A DNA stretch of 64,000 bases from Burkholderiales bacterium (GTDB lineage: Bacteria; Pseudomonadota; Gammaproteobacteria; Burkholderiales; Burkholderiaceae_C), in the NCBI GenBank assembly GCA_019509985.1, contig JAEKLF010000041.1, forward strand, positions 1-64,000, given 5' to 3'. A program made the translations under genes and the position numbers. Every line of letters begins with the position of its first letter. Position 1 is the stretch's first letter. Positions 58,732 through 64,000 of this stretch are shown piece by piece. Below the pieces are notes generated by a model. That model was not told the DNA's origin and did no database searches. It worked only from the letters and a program-made list of their open reading frames with translations.

Positions 58732-60402
58732 ATGCACGCCCAAGACTTGCCGCCCGACACCCCCTTTGCCTCGGGGACCGCACGCTTCCCTGCGCCGGCC
58801 GCCAACGCCCTCGCGGCCTGGCAGCAAGCCTATTCGGCCCGCGGCGTGAGCTGCGCGGCCGACGTGGACGGCGAGTTCTCGGTGGCTCTGAACCTGCCCG
58901 GTGGCGGGCACTACCTGGCCGTCGACCGCTTCGCTGTCCACAGCCTCTGCTACGCCGTGCGCGACGGCCAGTTGCACTACGCCACGCGCGCTGACGTGCT
59001 GGCTCGGCAGTTGGGCCTGCGGGAGATCGATACCCAGGCCGTCTTCGACTACCTCTTTCACCATTCCATCCCGTCGCCGCGCACCATCTACGCCGGCATC
59101 CACCGCCTGCCGCCGGCCCACTACGTGCTGTTCGAGAACGGCCGTCTGACCGTGGCACCGTATTGGGTCCCACGCTTCGACGAGATGGCCAAGCCGGATT
59201 TCGAGACCTTGCGCGATGAATTTCGCGGCATCTTGCGAACAGCGGTGAAAGAACGCCTCGCCAGCGACGGACAGACCGCGTGCTTCCTGAGCGGCGGCAC
59301 CGACAGTTCCACCGTCTGCGGCTTGCTGCGCGAGGCTACTGGCCGGCCGCCGGCCAGCTATTCCATCGGCTTCGAGGCCGAGGGCTACGACGAGATGGCC
59401 TACGCACGCATCGCGGCCAAGGCCTATGGGGCCGACCACCACGAGTACTACGTGACACCGGCCGACCTCGTGAAGGCCATCCCGGATGTCGCCGGCCACT
59501 ACGACCAGCCCTTCGGCAACTCCTCGGCCGTGCCGGCCTTCTACTGCGCAAGCCGTGCGCGGGCCGATGGCTACACCCGCATCCTCGCCGGCGACGGCGG
59601 CGACGAGCTGTTCGGCGGCAACACGCGCTACGCCAAGGAACGGGTGTTCCACGTCTACAGCCAGATTCCTTCGCCCGTGCGCGCGGGCGTGCTGCACCCG
59701 CTATTCATGAACCCGGTGACGGGCAATATCCCGCTGCTCAAGAAGGGTACGAGCTATATCCGTCAAGCCCGCGTGCCCATGCCGGACCGCATGCAGAGCT
59801 ACAACCTGCTGGACAGGCTGGGCCTGAGCGAGGTGTTCACGCCAGCCTTCCTGGCCGCGGTGGATGTGAACGGCCCGCGCCAGCACCAGCGCGCCACGTG
59901 GGCCCAAGGGCCGCACGATGCCAGCCTGGTCAACCAGATGCTGGCCTTTGACTGGCGCTACACGCTGGCCGAGAACGACCTGCCCAAGGTCGTGGGCACC
60001 ACGGGTCTGGCCGGCATCGACGTCGGCTTCCCGCTGCTGGACACCCGGCTGCTCGACTTTTCGCTGAAGCTGCCAACCAGCTACAAGCTCAAGGGCCTGA
60101 AGCTGCGCTGGTTCTTCAAGGAAGCGCTGCGCGGCTTCCTGCCCGACGAGATCCTGACCAAGAAGAAGCACGGCTTCGGCCTGCCCTTCGGCCCCTGGGC
60201 CGTCAAGGACGCGGCGCTGAACGCGTTGGCTGCCGAGTCACTGCGGGGCATCGCCGCGCGCGGGCTGGTGCGCGGCGAGTTCATTGACAGCCTGCTCACG
60301 CACCGGCTCAAGGAGCATGCCGGCTATTACGGCGAGATGGTCTGGATCCTGATGATGCTGGAGCAGTGGCTGCGCCGGCATGCGCCTGACTGGCGCGTTT
60401 GA
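58732..60402 (+). CDS. Asparagine synthase-like amidotransferase lacking Cys1
   Basis: A 556-residue member of the asparagine synthetase B/amidotransferase family, XrtA-associated type. The C-terminal synthetase domain is intact, with the PPi loop CFLSGGTDSSTV and DGGDELFGGNTRYA. The N-terminal glutaminase domain is abbreviated and starts MHAQDLPPDTPFASG, with no MCGI start: the Cys1 nucleophile is absent, so it should not use glutamine itself. It may take ammonia, or act on another amine to amidate a sugar or uronic acid. It ends the rightward arm, before a strong terminator. Confidence 0.88.
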   Translation: MHAQDLPPDTPFASGTARFPAPAANALAAWQQAYSARGVSCAADVDGEFSVALNLPGGGHYLAVDRFAVHSLCYAVRDGQLHYATRADVLARQLGLREIDTQAVFDYLFHHSIPSPRTIYAGIHRLPPAHYVLFENGRLTVAPYWVPRFDEMAKPDFETLRDEFRGILRTAVKERLASDGQTACFLSGGTDSSTVCGLLREATGRPPASYSIGFEAEGYDEMAYARIAAKAYGADHHEYYVTPADLVKAIPDVAGHYDQPFGNSSAVPAFYCASRARADGYTRILAGDGGDELFGGNTRYAKERVFHVYSQIPSPVRAGVLHPLFMNPVTGNIPLLKKGTSYIRQARVPMPDRMQSYNLLDRLGLSEVFTPAFLAAVDVNGPRQHQRATWAQGPHDASLVNQMLAFDWRYTLAENDLPKVVGTTGLAGIDVGFPLLDTRLLDFSLKLPTSYKLKGLKLRWFFKEALRGFLPDEILTKKKHGFGLPFGPWAVKDAALNALAAESLRGIAARGLVRGEFIDSLLTHRLKEHAGYYGEMVWILMMLEQWLRRHAPDWRV

Positions 60403-60477
60403 ACCTGTCACCAGGACAGGGAATCACGAGTCAAGGTGTATCGCGCCCCGGCAGAACCGGTTGGAGTCAGAGACAAC

Positions 60478-60518
60478 GAAAGAGGCCCGTGCCAGCACTG
60501 CCGGCACGGGCCTCTTTC
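60478..60518. terminator. Strong bidirectional terminator hairpin
   Basis: Perfect 16-bp inverted repeat, 60478-60493 with 60503-60518, around a 9-base loop. The stem starts GAAAG and ends CTTTC, so a U-tract forms on either strand. It lies between two convergent units, the exopolysaccharide operon on the left and the Ig-repeat gene on the right, and probably ends both. Confidence 0.85.
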
Positions 60519-60623
60519 TGACACTGCCATTCCTTCGAACGCCGACGGACGTTCCTCGAATCAGGAGTGCAGCTCAGCGACGCCGCCGTCAGTGAAGCGC
60601 AGCGGCGGTGCTGGCAGCCATGG

Positions 60624-63600
60624 TCACTGATTCGGCAGCGTGTAGTAGCAGGCTTTGAGCTTCAGGGGCGCCGGGTCGGCACCGAAGAAAGAGTTGGTGC
60701 AGGGAATGCTGCCCGAGAGATTGCGCTTGACGATGAAGGAGCCACTGGCCCCGTAGGACACATCGGTCACCGTGCCCGCGGGCAGCACGCAGGTGCCGTT
60801 CTCGTTGCCACAGAGGACCATGTTGGCACCCGTGGTAATGGAGACGGCGACCGCGGCACTCGTGGTCTGTGCGCCGAGGTTGTCGGTGGCGCGCGCGGTG
60901 AAGCTGTGGGAGCCGAGGGTGGCGATCCAGGACAGGCTGTAGGGCGAGGCGGTCGTGACGCCGAGCGCGGTGGCTCCATCGAAGAACTCGACCTTGGTCA
61001 CGGTGCCGTCGCTGTCGGAGGCCGCAGCAGAGAGCGTGACGCTGGCGCCGGCGCTGTAGCTGCCGCTGGCCGTCGGCGAGGTCATCGCCACCGTGGGCGC
61101 CTGGTTGTTGCCCTGGTTGACCAGCGTGTAGTAGCAGGACTTGAGCTTGCCGGGCGCGGGGTCGCCACCGAAGTACGAGTTCGTGCAGGGCACATTGCCC
61201 GTGAGGTTGCGCTTGACGGCGAACAGCCCTTCGGCACCGTAGGAAACGTCAGCCACGCCGCCGGAGGGCAGCGCGCATGTGCCGTTCTCATTGGCGCAGA
61301 GGACGACATTGGCACCCGTGGTGATGGAGACGGCGACCGGGGTGCTGGTGGTCTGGGCGCCGAGGTTGTCCGTGGCGCGGGCAGTGAAGCTGTGGGAGCC
61401 GAGCGTGCCGATCCAGGACGCGCTGTACGGCGCAGCCGTTGCCACGCCCAGGGAGGTCGCGCCGTCGAAGAACTCGACCTTGGCAATCGTGCCGTCACTG
61501 TCCGAGGCAGCGGCCGAGAGCGTGATGGCGGAGCCGGCGCTGTAGCTGCCACTCGCCGTCGGCGAGGTCAGCGCCACCGTGGGGGCCATGTTGTTGCCCT
61601 GGTTGACCAGCGTGTAGTAGCAGGACTTGAGTTTGTTGGGCGCCGGATCGCCGCCGAAGTACGAGTTGGTGCAGGGCACGTTGCCCGTGAGGCCGCGCTT
61701 GACGGCGAACTGGCCGCTGGCTCCGTAGGAAACGTCGGCCACGGCGCCTGCGGGCAGCGCGCAGGTGGCGTTCTCGACGGCACAGAGGATGCCATCGGCG
61801 CCGCTGCCGATCGTGATGCTGACGGGAGCGCTGGTGGTCTGCGCACCGAGGTTGTCGGTGGCCTGCGCGGTGAAGGTGTGGGAGCCCAGCGTCGCAACCC
61901 ACGACAGCCCGTAGGGCGCGCTGGTGGCCACGCCCAGCGAGGCCGTGCCGTCGAAGAACTCGACCTTGGCGATGCTGCCGTCACTGTCGGAAGCGGTTGC
62001 CGACATCGTCACGGCAGAGCCGGCGCTGTAGCTGCCGCTGGCCGTCGGTGAGGTCAGCACCACCGTCGGGGGCGTGTTGCCTCCCTGGCTGAGCGGCGTG
62101 TAGTAGCAGGACTTGAGCTTGTTGGGCGCCGGGTCGGCACCGAAGTACTGGTTGGTGCAGGGAATGTTGCCCGTCAGGTTGCGCTTGACGGCAAACAGGC
62201 CGCCGGCACCGTAGGACACGTCGGCCAAGGTGCCCGAGGGCAGCACGCAGGTGCCGTTCTCGGTGGCACAAAGGATGACGTTGGAGCCGGTCGTGATCGA
62301 GACGGCGACCGCGGCGCTGGTGGTCTGCGCGCCGAGGTTGTCGGTGGCACGGGCGGTGAAAGTGTGGGAGCCGAGCGTCGCGATCCAGGACAGGCTGTAG
62401 GGCGCGCTCGTGACCACGCCCAGCGAGGTCGTGCCATCGAAGAATTCGACCTTGGCAATGGTGCCGTCACTGTCGGCGACCGTCGCCGAGAGCGTGACGC
62501 TGTTACCGGCGCCGTAGCTGTCATTGGCCGTCGGCGACGTCAACACCACCGTGGGGGAGGCGTTGCTGCTCTGGGTCGTGATGGCGTAGTAGCAGGCCTT
62601 GAGCTTGCCCGGCGCGGGGTCGCCGCCGAAGAACGAGCTGGTGCAAGGAATGGTGCCGGTGAGGTTGCGCTTGACCGAGAACGTGGCGTTGCCGTAATAG
62701 ACATCCGCCGTGGCGCCCGCCGGCAGCACGCAGTTGGAGCCTTCCGACACGCAGAACGTGGTCAAGCCGATCCAGACCGTGACGGCGGCGGAGGTTGTCT
62801 GCTTGCCCTGGTTGTCGGTGGCGCGGGCGGCCAGCGTGTGCGGGCCTGATGTCGGCGTCCAGTCCAGCGCATAGGGTGCAGCGGCGATGCTGCCCAGCAC
62901 GGTGGCACCGTCAAGGAATTCCACCTTCGCCACGCTGCCGTCAGGGTCCGACGCCGCGGCCGTCAGCGTGATGGTGGCGTTCGTCGCGAAGACGTCGCTG
63001 GTCGAAGGCCATGTCAGCTGGACGAGCGGCGCCTGGTTGGTCACCGGAACGACCGCGTAGAAACAGCTCTTGGGTTGTCCGGGCGCGGGATCGGTGCCGA
63101 ACACCGTGTTGGAACAGAGCACGCTGCCGGTCACGCCGCGCTTGACCGAATAGAAGCCATTGGCGCCGAAGTAGACGTCCACGATGGCGCCCGCGGCGAA
63201 CGTGCAGGTGCCGTTCTCTGCCGCACAGGGCAGGACGGCCGAGCCGTCGTAGGAAGCCGCGATGGCCACTGCGGCACTGGCACCCAGCGCGCCGCGGTTG
63301 TCGGTGGCGAGCGCCGTCAGACGGTGCGGCCCCGGCGTCGCCGTCCAGTTGATGGCAAAGGGTGCCGCAGTCGCGGTGCCGAGAGAGGTCAGGCCATCGA
63401 AGAACTCGACCTTGGCGACACTGCCGTCCGCATCGACAGCCTGGGCCGCCAGCGCGACCTGGCCGCCAACGGTGAACAAGGCGCCGTTGGCCGGCGAGGT
63501 CAGGCTGACGGTCGGGAGCTGGTTGTTGGGCTGCCCGCCCGGCAGTACCGGCGGCTTGTAGAACCAGACGCCTGCATCGCCGATCCCGCTGTTGTACTCG

Positions 63601-64000
63601 TCCAGCGCCACGTAGGCACCGAGCTGCTTGACGTACTTCCACTTCCCGAAGACGCCGGTCACGAAATGTCCGGTCGGCTGAGCCAGCGTCTGGCTCTTGA
63701 CCGTCTTGGCATGCCACTGCTTGAGCAGATTGCCGGCAGCGTCGGTCTCGGCACGGAACACGTAGACGGTGCCGCCGTCGGTGCCGTCCCAGGCGACATA
63801 CTGGTCGAGGATTTCGTCGTAGTCCAGGCCCGCACCCAGGGCCAGCGACAAGGCAGAGCCGTCTTCCTTGACCAGGTCGACGCCGACTTCAAGCACGATG
63901 GAAGACGACGATGCCCCGGTCAGCTTCCAGATCAGCAAGTCGTTCGCGTACTCCGGATGACCGGTTGTTCGCACGAACAGGTTGCGGGCCGTATCGATGG
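60624..64000 (-). CDS. Large multi-modular Ig-like/four-Cys repeat protein (partial)
   Basis: At least 1125 residues are visible; the frame stays open to the right edge with no start that can be trusted, so the N-terminus, where a signal peptide would be, is outside the window. The first 150 visible residues form a non-repeat domain (VYVFRAETDAAGNLLKQWHA). Six tandem modules follow. Each has an Ig-like part (PTVVLTSPTA, DSDGTIAKVEFFDG, ARATDNLGAQTTSAAV) and a 60-residue part with four Cys (CATENGTCVLP, IPCTN, FGADPAPNKLKSCYY). The latter resembles lectin- or CBM-like Cys modules of secreted carbohydrate-active proteins. Surface adhesion or glycan binding is the likely role. It converges on the exopolysaccharide locus. 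Confidence 0.82.
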   Translation of the reverse strand, partial: IDTARNLFVRTTGHPEYANDLLIWKLTGASSSSIVLEVGVDLVKEDGSALSLALGAGLDYDEILDQYVAWDGTDGGTVYVFRAETDAAGNLLKQWHAKTVKSQTLAQPTGHFVTGVFGKWKYVKQLGAYVALDEYNSGIGDAGVWFYKPPVLPGGQPNNQLPTVSLTSPANGALFTVGGQVALAAQAVDADGSVAKVEFFDGLTSLGTATAAPFAINWTATPGPHRLTALATDNRGALGASAAVAIAASYDGSAVLPCAAENGTCTFAAGAIVDVYFGANGFYSVKRGVTGSVLCSNTVFGTDPAPGQPKSCFYAVVPVTNQAPLVQLTWPSTSDVFATNATITLTAAASDPDGSVAKVEFLDGATVLGSIAAAPYALDWTPTSGPHTLAARATDNQGKQTTSAAVTVWIGLTTFCVSEGSNCVLPAGATADVYYGNATFSVKRNLTGTIPCTSSFFGGDPAPGKLKACYYAITTQSSNASPTVVLTSPTANDSYGAGNSVTLSATVADSDGTIAKVEFFDGTTSLGVVTSAPYSLSWIATLGSHTFTARATDNLGAQTTSAAVAVSITTGSNVILCATENGTCVLPSGTLADVSYGAGGLFAVKRNLTGNIPCTNQYFGADPAPNKLKSCYYTPLSQGGNTPPTVVLTSPTASGSYSAGSAVTMSATASDSDGSIAKVEFFDGTASLGVATSAPYGLSWVATLGSHTFTAQATDNLGAQTTSAPVSITIGSGADGILCAVENATCALPAGAVADVSYGASGQFAVKRGLTGNVPCTNSYFGGDPAPNKLKSCYYTLVNQGNNMAPTVALTSPTASGSYSAGSAITLSAAASDSDGTIAKVEFFDGATSLGVATAAPYSASWIGTLGSHSFTARATDNLGAQTTSTPVAVSITTGANVVLCANENGTCALPSGGVADVSYGAEGLFAVKRNLTGNVPCTNSYFGGDPAPGKLKSCYYTLVNQGNNQAPTVAMTSPTASGSYSAGASVTLSAAASDSDGTVTKVEFFDGATALGVTTASPYSLSWIATLGSHSFTARATDNLGAQTTSAAVAVSITTGANMVLCGNENGTCVLPAGTVTDVSYGASGSFIVKRNLSGSIPCTNSFFGADPAPLKLKACYYTLPNQ
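60630..63526 (-). repeat. Six tandem modules; four with a 486-bp period
   Basis: The sequence GCCGTCGG(C/T)GA(G/C) recurs at 61069, 61555, 62041 and 62527, exactly 486 bases (162 codons) apart, and long flanking stretches match closely at DNA level. Two further, more diverged modules lie toward the right (spacing near 474 bases, by eye). The four near-identical copies suggest recent duplication inside the gene. Confidence 0.85.

Noticed and set aside
60567-62051. Plus-strand open frame with Gly/Ala/Val repeats opposite the Ig-repeat gene
   Set aside because: Its apparent repeats mirror the 486-bp modules of the real minus-strand gene; no domain is seen.
60630-63526. Regular repeats considered as a CRISPR array or satellite
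   Set aside because: The period is 486 bp, in frame, and encodes protein modules; there are no short repeats with unique spacers.

Overview
The window is dense, very GC-rich chromosomal DNA with short intergenic gaps and many 1-, 4- or 8-base gene overlaps. The gene set (KdpFABC-DE with a CorA inside the operon, AcnA, an Aat/Bpt N-end-rule pair, an ECF41 sigma factor, and the accessory genes of the exosortase A (XrtA) exopolysaccharide system) suggests a betaproteobacterium of the order Burkholderiales, perhaps near Rubrivivax, Leptothrix or Roseateles. That placement is inference from gene content; no rRNA or tRNA gene was seen.

Layout. 0-1.8 kb: a BMP-type ABC importer (ATPase cut by the left edge, binding protein). 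1.9-8.2 kb: a MATE transporter, aconitase AcnA, an acyltransferase-3 protein, a large palindromic element, and two small unknown genes. 8.4-13.4 kb: a membrane histidine kinase and a periplasmic ABC-type binding protein, divergent from a TonB-dependent receptor. 13.4-16.8 kb: an overlapping operon of a ThDP enzyme and two short citrate synthase/citryl-CoA lyase-like paralogues. 17-25 kb: an M28 peptidase, a DUF1326/DUF2182 pair with EamA, a DGPF (YCII) protein, an AhpD-like protein with an ECF41 sigma factor, a secreted HExxH protein and an unknown Ala/Ser-rich protein. 25-32 kb: an FtsH paralogue, an ABC exporter pair, a solute-binding protein, a phosphodiester glycosidase-like protein and DUF3820. 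32.2-33.3 kb: an acyltransferase with lower GC. 33.4-42.7 kb: the kdp operon (unnamed 31-residue ORF, kdpF, A, B, C, corA, kdpD, kdpE). 42.7-45.3 kb: ribE, an ArsC-family gene, aat, bpt.

45.3-60.5 kb is a divergent exopolysaccharide locus. Leftward: acyl-CoA ligase, PLP decarboxylase, UDP-glucuronate decarboxylase, glycosyltransferase 2. Rightward: acyl carrier protein, hydrolase 2, hydrolase 1, a TPR-like secreted protein, a flippase, a GT11-like protein, an acyltransferase, a GT-B glycosyltransferase, a GNAT/FemAB-like protein and an asparagine synthase-like protein, ending at a 16-bp perfect terminator hairpin. The two arms share a 217-bp promoter region carrying a 19-bp direct repeat. The ligase, ACP, decarboxylase and two hydrolases are the characteristic XrtA-associated set; the exosortase and its PEP-CTERM substrates are not in the window. 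The last 3.4 kb encodes a large surface-type protein of six Ig plus four-cysteine modules, cut by the right edge.

The least understood systems here are the ACP-based chemistry of the exopolysaccharide locus, the ThDP/citryl-CoA lyase-like operon, and the cryptic small ORF and CorA embedded in the kdp operon.
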